DNA of 64,000 nt from Streptomyces luteogriseus (GTDB lineage: Bacteria; Actinomycetota; Actinomycetes; Streptomycetales; Streptomycetaceae), in assembly GCF_014205055.1 (NCBI RefSeq), contig NZ_JACHMS010000001.1, positions 5,332,001-5,396,000 of the forward strand, given 5' to 3'. The notes beneath the pieces were generated by a model. It saw nothing but the letters and a program-made list of their open reading frames with translations, ran no database searches and was not told the DNA's origin. A program made the position numbers and the translations under genes. This document shows positions 42,899 to 50,836 of this stretch, one piece after another. Numbering within the stretch: the stretch's first letter is position 1; each line of letters opens with the position of its first letter.

Positions 42899-44659
42899 AT
42901 GCCTGACTCCAAGCCGCGTGACGTCGATGTCGTGAGTGCTGCCGTCCCCTCTTCTCCAGCCGAGGGAGACGAGGGTGTGCTGGGGCCGGGATACCGGGCC
43001 CTGAGCGTCGGGATCGTCTCCGTCGTGCTGCTCATCGCCTTCGAGGCGACCGCCGTGGGGACGGCGATGCCCGTCGCCGCACGGGAACTGGACGGGGTGT
43101 CCCTGTACGCGTTCGCGTTCTCCGGGTACTTCACGACCAGTCTGTTCGGGATGGTGCTCTCCGGTCAGTGGTCCGACCGGCGCGGCCCCCTCGGCCCGTT
43201 GACGACGGGCATCGCCTCCTTCGGCGCCGGGCTGCTGTTGTCGGGGACCGCCGGGTCGATGTGGGTGTTCGTCCTGGGCCGGGCCGTGCAGGGGTTCGGC
43301 GGCGGGCTGGTGATCGTCGCGCTGTACGTCGTCGTCGGGCGGGCCTATCCGGAGCGGTTGCGGCCGGCCATCATGGCGGCGTTCGCCGCGAGTTGGGTGC
43401 TGCCGTCGATCGTCGGCCCGCTCGCCGCCGGCACGGTGACCGAACAGCTGGGGTGGCGATGGGTGTTCGTCGGGATACCCCTGCTCGTCGTCTTCCCGGT
43501 CGCGCTCGCGCTGCCGCAGATACGGCGTCGGGCGTCCGGCCCGGCGGGGCACACAGCTGCCGAGTCCGCCGCGGCGAAGAGTCCAAGCCTGCCCGTCCCC
43601 GCGGACGGGACCGCCCTCGCGGACCTGCCCGCCCTCGCGGACCTGCCCGTCCTCGCGGAACGGACCGCCCTCGCCGACCGGCCTGTCGCGCCGGATCCGG
43701 TGCGGGCAACCGACCGGCCCGCCCCGCCGGGCCCGGTGCGGGCAACCGGCCGCCCCGCCTCGCCCGACCCGGTGCAGGCAACCGACCAGCCTGTCGCGCC
43801 GGACCCGGTGCGGGCAACCAGCCGCCCCGCCCCACCGGCCAACCCGCCCGCCCCACCGGCCAACCCGCCCGCCTCCGTCGACCGTCGGCGCATCCGGCTC
43901 GCCCTGGGCATCTCCCTCGGCGCCGGGCTGCTCCAGTACGCCGCCCAGGACCTGCGCCCGCTCTCGCTGCTGCCCGGCGCCGTCGGTGTGGCCCTGCTCG
44001 TGCCTGCCGTGCTCGGGCTGCTCCCGCGGGGCACGTACCGGGCCGCGCGCGGGCTGCCGTCGGTCGTGCTGCTGCGCGGCGTCGCCGCCGGGTCGTTCAT
44101 CGCCGCGGAGTCGTTCGTGCCGTTGATGCTGGTCACGCAGCGCGGGCTCAGTCCGACGCTGGCCGGGTTCTCGCTCGCCGCGGGCGGCGGGACGTGGGCG
44201 CTGGGCTCGTGGGTGCAGTCGCGGCCGCGGGTGGAGCCGTACCGGGAGCGGCTGACCACGGTCGGGATGCTGCTGGTGGCGGCGGCCGTCGCCGCGGCGC
44301 CGAGTGTGCTGATCGAGTCCGTGCCCGTCTGGACCCTGGCCGTCGCCTGGGCGTTCGGCTGCTTCGGGATGGGGCTCGTGATCTCCTCCACCAGCGTGCT
44401 CCTGCTCAAGCTCTCCACCCCCGAGGAGGCCGGTACCAACTCCGCCGCCCTCCAGATCTCCGACGGCCTGTCCAACGTCGTCCTGCTGTCCGCCGGCGGC
44501 GCCGCGTTCGCCGCGCTGGGCGGCGGCGCGGTCTCCCACACGGCCACCCATGCCTCCGGCTCCCACCCGGCCGCCTTCACCGCGGTGTTCCTGCCGATGG
44601 CGGCGGTGGCCCTGGCCGGTGCCTGGGTGTCGACCCGGCTGCGGGAGCGACGGCAGTAA
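42899..44659 (+). CDS. MFS transporter with an expanded repeat-filled central loop
   Basis: A 586-residue drug/proton-type MFS protein with about 12-14 helices: GTAMPVAARELDG, SDRRGPLGPL (loop 2-3) and GRAVQGFGGGLVIVALYVVVGRAYPE. Between helix 6 and the second half, about residues 225-325 are a Pro/Ala-rich loop with 36-base DNA repeats. Helix-rich halves on both sides appear complete. ATG 42899 (MPDSKPRDVD) is chosen over an ATG at 42770, which would add 43 unlikely residues. The substrate is unknown; multidrug export is a family guess. Confidence 0.87.
   Translation: MPDSKPRDVDVVSAAVPSSPAEGDEGVLGPGYRALSVGIVSVVLLIAFEATAVGTAMPVAARELDGVSLYAFAFSGYFTTSLFGMVLSGQWSDRRGPLGPLTTGIASFGAGLLLSGTAGSMWVFVLGRAVQGFGGGLVIVALYVVVGRAYPERLRPAIMAAFAASWVLPSIVGPLAAGTVTEQLGWRWVFVGIPLLVVFPVALALPQIRRRASGPAGHTAAESAAAKSPSLPVPADGTALADLPALADLPVLAERTALADRPVAPDPVRATDRPAPPGPVRATGRPASPDPVQATDQPVAPDPVRATSRPAPPANPPAPPANPPASVDRRRIRLALGISLGAGLLQYAAQDLRPLSLLPGAVGVALLVPAVLGLLPRGTYRAARGLPSVVLLRGVAAGSFIAAESFVPLMLVTQRGLSPTLAGFSLAAGGGTWALGSWVQSRPRVEPYRERLTTVGMLLVAAAVAAAPSVLIESVPVWTLAVAWAFGCFGMGLVISSTSVLLLKLSTPEEAGTNSAALQISDGLSNVVLLSAGGAAFAALGGGAVSHTATHASGSHPAAFTAVFLPMAAVALAGAWVSTRLRERRQ
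43691..43834 (+). repeat. In-frame 36-bp tandem repeats in the MFS loop
   Basis: Four 36-base units at 43691, 43727, 43763 and 43799, each encoding a variant of PDPVRATDRPAP, followed by two 18-base units (PPANPP). A 21-base Leu/Ala repeat (ALADLP) lies just before. All keep the reading frame. Confidence 0.9.
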
Positions 44660-44699
44660 AGCGCTCGTCTCCTTCGCGACCCGGCCGTAGCCTCTGCGC

Positions 44700-44900
44700 A
44701 TGTCCCTCCTCGATCTGCCCCTCGACCCCGGCCTGCGGACCGCCCTCGACGACCTCGCCGACGCCCAGGGCCGTACGCCCGAAGAGGTGGCGCTGCACGC
44801 CGTACGCGGATATCTGAGCCAAGAGGGCGCGCGCGTGCGCACCGTCGCGGAGGGGCTCGCGCGTCACCACGCCGACCTGCTGAGGAGGCTCGGCGAATGA
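44700..44900 (+). CDS. Antitoxin of a Doc-type pair, ribbon-helix-helix-like
   Basis: A 66-residue protein (MSLLDLPLDPGLRTALDDLADAQGRTPEEVALHAVRGYL...) with a short ribbon-helix-helix-like N-terminus and a helical C-terminus that likely blocks the toxin. Its stop overlaps the ATG of the Doc/Fic gene (ATGA at 44897-44900). This order and overlap are typical of toxin-antitoxin operons. The antitoxin class is assigned from context more than from sequence. Confidence 0.78.
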   Translation: MSLLDLPLDPGLRTALDDLADAQGRTPEEVALHAVRGYLSQEGARVRTVAEGLARHHADLLRRLGE

Positions 44901-45280
44901 CAGGGGCCACCCGGTACCTGACCGTCGACGAGGTCACCGCCATCGCCGAGGTCGCCTTCGGCGGGCGGCCGCCCGAGGCGCGCGCTCCCGGGCTGCTCGC
45001 CTCCGCCGTGCACCGCCCCCGCGCCCGGATGTTCGGCACGGCCGCCTACGACGACCTGTACGAGCAGGCGGCCGCCCTGCTCCACGCCCTCGCTGCCAAC
45101 CATCCCCTCGTCGACGGCAACAAGCGCACCGCCTGGCTGGCCACCGCCACCTTTCTCGCCCTCAACGGTGTCGACCTGGCCGGGGCGGACCATGACACGG
45201 CGTACGCGCTGGTCGTCGACGTCGCCTCCGGGACCGAGGCGGAGGTCGGGAGGATCGCGGGACGGTTGAGGGGGCTGTGA
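44897..45280 (+). CDS. doc: Doc/Fic-family toxin
   Basis: A 127-residue Doc-like protein of standard length with the Fic motif HPLVDGNKRTAW (His catalytic, GNKR phosphate-binding). Doc proteins phosphorylate EF-Tu; other Fic proteins AMPylate targets. The partner antitoxin is encoded immediately upstream with a 4-base overlap. The motif is intact, so activity is expected. It precedes an SF2 helicase gene by 137 bases, with no sign of coupling. Confidence 0.88.
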   Translation: MTGATRYLTVDEVTAIAEVAFGGRPPEARAPGLLASAVHRPRARMFGTAAYDDLYEQAAALLHALAANHPLVDGNKRTAWLATATFLALNGVDLAGADHDTAYALVVDVASGTEAEVGRIAGRLRGL

Positions 45281-45417
45281 CGTCGGTCCCACCCGCCGGT
45301 GACCCGGCCCGGTCCGCGCGTCGACCGGCTCGGGGCGCCGGTAGGGTGGCCCGGTTGTCATACGTAGCCGAGCCGTCAGGCTCCCTCGCACGAGCCGCCC
45401 GACCCCCAACGGAGACC

Positions 45418-47217
45418 GTGACTACCACCGCCGGCACCAGTTCTGCCTCGCACCACCTGTCCCCGGCGTTCCCCGGCCGCGCCCCCTGGGGTACCGCCAG
45501 CAAGCTGCGAGCCTGGCAGCAGGGCGCGATGGAGAAGTACATCCAGGAACAGCCGCGGGACTTCCTCGCGGTCGCCACCCCCGGCGCCGGCAAGACGACC
45601 TTCGCGCTGACGCTGGCCTCCTGGATGCTGCACCACCACGTCGTGCAGCAGGTGACCGTGGTCGCCCCGACCGAGCACCTGAAGAAGCAGTGGGCCGAGG
45701 CCGCGGCGCGGATAGGGATCAAGCTCGACCCGGAGTACAGCGCCGGGCCGCTCGGCCGGGAGTACCACGGGGTCGCCGTGACGTACGCCGGTGTCGGCGT
45801 ACGGCCGATGCTGCACCGCAACCGCGTGGAGCAGCGCAAGACGCTCGTCATCCTCGACGAGATCCACCACGCCGGTGACAGCAAGTCCTGGGGCGAGGCC
45901 TGTCTCGAGGCCTTCGAGCCCGCGACCCGGCGGCTCGCCCTGACCGGTACGCCCTTCCGGTCCGACACCAACCCCATCCCCTTCGTGACGTACGAGGAGG
46001 GCAACGACGGGATCCGGCGGTCCGCCGCCGACTACACCTACGGCTACGGCAACGCTCTCGCCGACAACGTCGTGCGGCCCGTCATCTTCCTCTCCTACAG
46101 CGGCAACATGCGCTGGCGCACCAAGGCCGGTGACGAGATCGCCGCCCGGCTCGGCGAGCCCATGACCAAGGACGCCATCAGCCAGGCCTGGCGGACCGCG
46201 CTGGATCCGCGCGGTGAGTGGATGCCGTCCGTGCTGCGCGCGGCGGACCAGCGGCTGACCGAGGTGCGGAAGGCCATCCCCGACGCGGGCGCCCTCGTCA
46301 TCGCCTCCGACCAGGACTCGGCGCGCGCCTACGCCAAGCTCATCCGGGAGATCACCGGCAGTAAGGCCACCCTCGTCCTGTCGGACGACTCCGGCGCCTC
46401 CGAGCGGATCGACGAGTTCAGCGCGAACAACGACCGGTGGATGGTCGCGGTGCGGATGGTGTCCGAGGGCGTCGACGTGCCGCGGCTCGCGGTGGGCGTC
46501 TACGCCACCACCATCTCGACCCCCCTCTTCTTCGCCCAGGCCGTCGGGCGTTTCGTGCGGTCCCGGCGGCGCGGCGAGACCGCCTCGGTGTTCCTGCCGA
46601 CCGTGCCCGACCTGCTCTCCTTCGCCAACGAGATGGAGCGCGAGCGCGACCACGTCCTCGACAAGCCCAAGAAGGAGGGCGAGGAGGACCCGTACGCCGA
46701 GTCCGAGAAGGAGATGGACGAGGCGAACCGGGAGCAGGACGAGGACACCGGCGAGCAGGAGCAGTTCTCCTTCGAGGCGCTGGAGTCCGAGGCCGTCTTC
46801 GACCGGGTCATGTACAACGGCGCCGAGTTCGGCATGCAGGCGCACCCGGGCAGCGAGGAGGAGCAGGACTACCTCGGCATCCCGGGGCTGCTCGAGCCCG
46901 ACCAGGTGCAGCTGCTGCTGCAGAAGCGGCAGGCCCGGCAGATCGCGCACAGCCGCAAGAAGCCCGACGAGGAAGCCGACCTGCTCGAAATGCCCGCCGA
47001 GCGGCGACCGGTCGTCTCCCACAAGGAGATGATGGAGCTGCGGCGGCAGCTCAACACGATGGTCGGCGCGTACGTCCACCAGAGCGGCAAGCCGCACGGG
47101 GTGATCCACACGGAGCTGCGTCGCGTGTGCGGGGGGCCTCCGGCGGCCGAGGCGACGGCCGGGCAGTTGCGGCAGCGGATCACCAAGGTGCAGGAGTGGG
47201 CCACGCGGATGAAGTGA
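45418..47217 (+). CDS. SF2 DEAD/DEAH-type helicase
   Basis: A 599-residue helicase. Motifs in order: ATPGAGKTT (Walker A, about residue 57), VVAPTEHLKKQW (Ia), LDEIHHAG (II, DEIH), LTGTPFRS (III), VRMVSEGVDVPRLAVGV (V) and FFAQAVGRFVRS (VI). An acidic region with Glu/Asp runs (about 420-460) and a charged C-terminus follow. It resembles the ERCC3/type III restriction-like SF2 helicases found singly in actinobacteria. No methylase or nuclease is nearby, so defence is not supported. GTG 45418 sits seven bases after GGAG. Confidence 0.88.
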   Translation: MTTTAGTSSASHHLSPAFPGRAPWGTASKLRAWQQGAMEKYIQEQPRDFLAVATPGAGKTTFALTLASWMLHHHVVQQVTVVAPTEHLKKQWAEAAARIGIKLDPEYSAGPLGREYHGVAVTYAGVGVRPMLHRNRVEQRKTLVILDEIHHAGDSKSWGEACLEAFEPATRRLALTGTPFRSDTNPIPFVTYEEGNDGIRRSAADYTYGYGNALADNVVRPVIFLSYSGNMRWRTKAGDEIAARLGEPMTKDAISQAWRTALDPRGEWMPSVLRAADQRLTEVRKAIPDAGALVIASDQDSARAYAKLIREITGSKATLVLSDDSGASERIDEFSANNDRWMVAVRMVSEGVDVPRLAVGVYATTISTPLFFAQAVGRFVRSRRRGETASVFLPTVPDLLSFANEMERERDHVLDKPKKEGEEDPYAESEKEMDEANREQDEDTGEQEQFSFEALESEAVFDRVMYNGAEFGMQAHPGSEEEQDYLGIPGLLEPDQVQLLLQKRQARQIAHSRKKPDEEADLLEMPAERRPVVSHKEMMELRRQLNTMVGAYVHQSGKPHGVIHTELRRVCGGPPAAEATAGQLRQRITKVQEWATRMK

Positions 47218-47482
47218 TGCCCTTCGCCCACCCTGCCTGGGTGGGTTCCGGATGTGTGGGTGTCGTGTGTGCTCGTGGTGCGGAGCGAGTCCCGTGGTGC
47301 ACGTATCCGGGCAAACGGAGCCACCCGTGCCCGGATTCTGGACGGAGCCTTCCGCTCAGCGAACTCCCTTCGCTACTGTCCCGCTACGCATACGCCCCGT
47401 GGCAGCGCCGCCGCGGAGCGCAGCCGTGAAGCGACGCGGCCCGGACAGGCCGGGCCGCCGGCCGATCGGCGGCCTCTGAAGC

Positions 47483-47508
47483 GCGTCACCGACGGGACTC
47501 GGTGACGC
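47483..47508. promoter_or_regulatory. Inverted repeat upstream of the IclR gene
   Basis: Perfect 10-bp arms gcgtcaccga/tcggtgacgc with a six-base loop, 49 bases before the IclR start. It may be an autoregulatory operator or a hairpin. The 339-base gap also holds two smaller GC hairpins (about 47227-47245 and a gcccgg/ccgggc pair near 47437-47453), the first a possible helicase terminator. Confidence 0.4.
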
Positions 47509-47556
47509 ATCCGCCGACCGGGGGGCCGCCGACCTCACCACTAAGGAGTGGGCGTC

Positions 47557-48198
47557 GTGACCGCGGAGACCTCCCAGACGCTCGACCGGGGACTGCGTGT
47601 CCTCAAGCTGCTCGCCGACACGGACCACGGGCTGACCGTGACCGAACTCTCCGTCCGGCTGGGCGTGAACCGGACCGTCGTGTACCGGTTGCTCGCCACG
47701 CTGGAGCAGCACGCCCTCATACGCCGTGACCTCGGTGGACGTGCCCGGGTCGGGCTCGGGGTGCTGCGGCTGGGCCGGCAGGTCCACCCGCTCGTACGGG
47801 AGGCCGCCATGCCGGCGCTGCGGTCACTGGCCGAGGACATCGGCGCGACGGCACATCTGACCCTGGTCGACGGGGCGGACGCGCTGGCCGTGGCCGTCGT
47901 GGAGCCGACCTGGACGGACTACCACGTCGCCTACCGTGCCGGGTTCCGGCATCCCCTGGACCGGGGCGCCGCAGGCAAGGCGATCCTCGCGGCCCGGCAG
48001 CACCCGATGTCCGACCCCGGCTACACGCTGACGCACGGCGAGCTGGAGGCGGGCGCCTGCGGGGCGGCGGCACCGCTGCTGGGCGTGACCGGCGTCGAGG
48101 GCAGCGTGGGTGTGGTGATGCTGGCCGAGGCGGTACCGGAGCGCGTGGGGCCACGGGTCGTCGACGCGGCCCGGGAGGTCGCGGAGGCGCTGCGCTGA
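47557..48198 (+). CDS. IclR-family transcriptional regulator
   Basis: A 213-residue protein with the IclR winged helix (TLDRGLRVLKLLADTDHGLTVTELSVRLGVNRTVVYRLLATLEQHALI) and a shortened effector domain (HPLDRGAAGKAIL). The family is usually about 250 residues, so the C-terminal sensor is somewhat reduced. GTG 47557 is preferred, with AAGGAG nine bases upstream; GTG 47548 overlaps that site. The target is unknown; an inverted repeat upstream may be its own operator. Confidence 0.88.
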   Translation: MTAETSQTLDRGLRVLKLLADTDHGLTVTELSVRLGVNRTVVYRLLATLEQHALIRRDLGGRARVGLGVLRLGRQVHPLVREAAMPALRSLAEDIGATAHLTLVDGADALAVAVVEPTWTDYHVAYRAGFRHPLDRGAAGKAILAARQHPMSDPGYTLTHGELEAGACGAAAPLLGVTGVEGSVGVVMLAEAVPERVGPRVVDAAREVAEALR

Positions 48199-48272
48199 CG
48201 GCAGGCGCCGCCCGCAGGGGCCCCTGACGCCCTGGTCCCGGCGGTGTCCTCCTCCCGCGTTAGATTGATCCC

Positions 48273-49064
48273 GTGTTCTCTCGCCTCACGCGCCCCCAGG
48301 CCGTCGCCGTCTGCGCCCTGCCCGTCGTGGCCCTGCTCGCGACGGCGGTGCTGGCGCCGTTGCCGTTCTCGGTGGCGCAGCCGGGGCTGACGGCGAACGT
48401 GCTCGGCGAGAACAAGGGCACGCAGGTGATCACCATCTCCGGTGCGCCGGTCCGGGACACCCGGGGGCAGCTGCGGATGACCACCATCGAGGCGACCTCC
48501 CCGGACACCCGCGTCTCGCTCCCCGACGTCATCGACAGCTGGTTCCGCACCGACCAGGCGGTCATGCCGCGCGACTCCGTCTATCCGAGCGGGGACAGCG
48601 TCAAGGAGATCGAGCGGCACAACGAGAAGCAGATGAAGCAGTCCCAGGACGCGGCGACGCAGGCCGCGCTGGGGTACCTCGGTCTCGACGACAAGGACAT
48701 CGACGTCAGTCTGAAGCTCGCGGACGTGGGCGGGCCCAGTGCGGGGCTGCTCTTCTCCCTCGGGATCGTCGACAAACTCGACGGCGACGGCACCGGCGGG
48801 GACCTCACCGGCGGCCGGGTCATCGCCGGCACGGGCACGATCGACGCGGCCGGGCGGGTCGGTGCGGTGGGGGGCGTCGCCCTCAAGACCCAGGCCGCGA
48901 AGCGGGACGGGGCGACGGTGTTCCTGGTCCCCAAGGCGGAGTGCGGCGACGCACGCGCCGAGCTGCCGAAGGGCCTGCGGCTCATTCCGGTGACCACGCT
49001 GAAGAGCACGGTGACCTCACTGGTGGCCCTGGAGACGGGGAAGGGCTCCGTCCCCAGCTGCTAG
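48273..49064 (+). CDS. Membrane-anchored Lon-like (S16) protease, no PDZ domain
   Basis: A 263-residue protein. One N-terminal TM helix (AVAVCALPVVALLATAVLAPL) is followed by an extracytoplasmic region and the S16 proteolytic domain: GGPSAGLLFSLGI with catalytic Ser, and VGAVGGVALKTQAAK with catalytic Lys. The common actinobacterial YlbL-type protein has a PDZ domain between helix and protease and is about 350 residues; that domain is missing here. GTG 48273 is the start. The stop overlaps that of a convergent small gene by four bases. Confidence 0.87.
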   Translation: MFSRLTRPQAVAVCALPVVALLATAVLAPLPFSVAQPGLTANVLGENKGTQVITISGAPVRDTRGQLRMTTIEATSPDTRVSLPDVIDSWFRTDQAVMPRDSVYPSGDSVKEIERHNEKQMKQSQDAATQAALGYLGLDDKDIDVSLKLADVGGPSAGLLFSLGIVDKLDGDGTGGDLTGGRVIAGTGTIDAAGRVGAVGGVALKTQAAKRDGATVFLVPKAECGDARAELPKGLRLIPVTTLKSTVTSLVALETGKGSVPSC

Positions 49065-49231
49065 TGCGCGGTTGCCGTTCCGGGCCGGGCGGCGAGTCTT
49101 AATCCCACTTCCACGAGGGTCCAGCCCAGACGCGTACGCAGGTCAGGACGGCGCGCCGGACGGGACCCGGCTTCGGCGCGGAGTTCGGCGGCGCGGGCGT
49201 GGTGCAGGGTGAGGTGGATGTCCGGGTGCAT
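49061..49231 (-). CDS. Small hypothetical protein downstream of the ArsR gene
   Basis: A 56-residue basic, Ala/Arg-rich protein (MHPDIHLTLHHARAAELRAEAG...RTRLGWTLVEVGLRLAARPG), with an amphipathic C-terminal helix. ATG 49231 lies ten bases after the arsR-type stop, so it is co-transcribed with it. Similar short HHARAAELRAEA proteins occur widely in actinomycetes near regulators as I recall. Function unknown. Confidence 0.68.
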   Translation of the reverse strand: MHPDIHLTLHHARAAELRAEAGSRPARRPDLRTRLGWTLVEVGLRLAARPGTATAH

Positions 49232-49241
49232 GACGAACCTT

Positions 49242-49823
49242 TCAGTCGGTTCGGATCGGGAAGGCGTGGGTCTGGATGCGGACTTGCTCGACGCCGGAAT
49301 CCTCGGCGGCGGCACGCTCGCGGTAGGTCTCGACCAGCGCGTGCATCTTCTCGACGAGCTCCCGCGTCAGTTCGGGCGTGAGGCTCAGCGTCGCGCTGCT
49401 CATGTCCCAGGAGCGGGTCCACTCCTCCGGCCATGATTCGCGGTTGCCCAGCCAGGTCGAGAGGGCCCGGGTCTGCGTGGTGGCGACCTCGTGCAGATAC
49501 AGGTCCGCCGCTCCGCGTACGACCGGGTCCGAGTCGGTGAGCAGGGCGTCGTCGAAGCGGATGCCGTGGTGGGTGGCCTTCCACCAGCGTTCGCGGCCCT
49601 TGCCGTGCTCGGGAGCGTCCTCCACGAAGCCGTACTCCGCCAGTTGACGCAGGTGGTAGCTGGTGGCTCCGCTGGACTCGCCCAGCTTCTGGGCCAGTTG
49701 CGAGGCTGTCGCCGGGCCGCCGAAACGCAGGGCGTCCAGCAGCTGGATGCGCAGAGGGTGCGCCAGTCCCCGCAGGGATCGGGCGTCGAGTTGCCGTACG
49801 GGTGTGTTCTCGGGCTCGCTCAC
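49242..49823 (-). CDS. ArsR-type winged-helix regulator
   Basis: A 193-residue protein with an N-terminal ArsR winged helix (RSLRGLAHPLRIQLLDALRFGGPATASQLAQKLGESSGATSYHLRQLAEYGFV) and a C-terminal alpha-helical domain. It has no Cys cluster for metal sensing, so it is a non-metal ArsR-like repressor. The start is GTG 49823. Upstream is a perfect inverted repeat with extra half-sites (49837-49860), suggesting autoregulation. The osmoprotectant ABC operon lies directly upstream on the same strand. Confidence 0.9.
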   Translation of the reverse strand: MSEPENTPVRQLDARSLRGLAHPLRIQLLDALRFGGPATASQLAQKLGESSGATSYHLRQLAEYGFVEDAPEHGKGRERWWKATHHGIRFDDALLTDSDPVVRGAADLYLHEVATTQTRALSTWLGNRESWPEEWTRSWDMSSATLSLTPELTRELVEKMHALVETYRERAAAEDSGVEQVRIQTHAFPIRTD

Positions 49824-49825
49824 GA

Positions 49826-49874
49826 TGCAAAGGTAGCGTTGCAAAGCTCCCTTTGCAACGTCTTCTTTGTAACT
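49826..49874. promoter_or_regulatory. ArsR operator: perfect inverted repeat with flanking half-sites
   Basis: Perfect 10-bp arms cgttgcaaag/ctttgcaacg (49837-49846 and 49851-49860) around CTCC. Flanking copies TGCAAAG (49826-49832) and CTTTGTAAC (49865-49873) give four half-sites in 49 bases. The cluster lies between the binding-protein stop and the arsR start. Confidence 0.75.
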
Positions 49875-50836
49875 CACTCCTTGACGAACCCCTCCTCCAC
49901 CAACCAGTCCAGCGCCACCTGGTGGGGATCCTCCCCGTCGACGTCCACTTTCGCGTTCAGCGTCTGCGCCACGGAGTTGTTCAGCTTCGCCGTCACCGGG
50001 TTCAGGACCTGCGCGATCGCCGGCCACTCCTTCAGGGACTTCGCGTTGATCATCGGCGCGACGTTGTAGTTGGGGAAGAACTTCTTGTCGTCGTCCATCA
50101 CCACCAGGTTCATGGACTTGATGCGCCCGTCGGTGGTGAACACCTCCCCGAACGTGCAGTTGCCCTTCGCGGTCTGCGTGTAGATGATCCCGGTGTCCAT
50201 CTGTGTGATGTTCCGCGCGGGCACGTTCATGCCGTAGGCCTTCTGCATGCCCGGCAGACCGTCCGCCCGGTTCGCGAACTCGACCTCCACGCACAGCTTC
50301 ACGGCCCCCGGGTCGGACTTCGCCAGCTTCGCCACGTCCGACATCGTCTTCGTGCCGTACTTCTTCGCGTTCTCCTGGTTCATCGCCAGCGCGTACGTGT
50401 TGTCGAGCTTCGACGGCGGCAGCCAGACCAGCCCGTTGCCCGTGTCCTCCTTCTTCACGGCCTCCCACTGCTCCTGCGGATCGGTGATCGGCTTGCTGTG
50501 TCCGAGGTACGTGATCCAGGCCGTGCCCGTGTACTCGTACCCGGCGTCCGCGTCGCCCTTGCGGACCGCCTCGCGGCTGCCGATGGAACCCTGGATGCCG
50601 GTGCGGTCGATCACGTCCGCTCCGGCCGCCTCGAACGCGATGCCCATGATCGAGCCGAGGATCAGCTGCTCGGTGAACGACTTCGACGTCACCGTCAGAT
50701 GCGCGCCCTTCAGCGGCTCACCCCGGCCGATCGACCCCGGCTCCACGTCGTCGGTCAGCGGAGAGCCGCTGGTCAGGCCGCAGCCGGCCGCTGCCAGCAG
50801 CAGGCCCGCCGCTGCCAGGCCCGTACGCCGCCTCAT
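49874..50836 (-). CDS. Glycine betaine/choline-type ABC substrate-binding lipoprotein
   Basis: A 320-residue lipoprotein: signal sequence with lipobox LAAAGC (Cys at about residue 19), then an OpuAC-type fold (LTVTSKSFTEQLILGSIMGIAFEAAGADVIDRTG, GDADAGYEYTGTAWITYL). It binds quaternary amine osmoprotectants for import by the two permeases and ATPase encoded upstream. ATG 50836 overlaps the stop of the permease gene (ATGA). It is the last transporter gene before the ArsR gene. Confidence 0.92.
   Translation of the reverse strand: MRRRTGLAAAGLLLAAAGCGLTSGSPLTDDVEPGSIGRGEPLKGAHLTVTSKSFTEQLILGSIMGIAFEAAGADVIDRTGIQGSIGSREAVRKGDADAGYEYTGTAWITYLGHSKPITDPQEQWEAVKKEDTGNGLVWLPPSKLDNTYALAMNQENAKKYGTKTMSDVAKLAKSDPGAVKLCVEVEFANRADGLPGMQKAYGMNVPARNITQMDTGIIYTQTAKGNCTFGEVFTTDGRIKSMNLVVMDDDKKFFPNYNVAPMINAKSLKEWPAIAQVLNPVTAKLNNSVAQTLNAKVDVDGEDPHQVALDWLVEEGFVKE

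Noticed and set aside
45418..47217. Type III restriction or other defence helicase
   Set aside because: No methyltransferase, nuclease or other defence gene is adjacent, and single helicases like this are common in actinobacteria.
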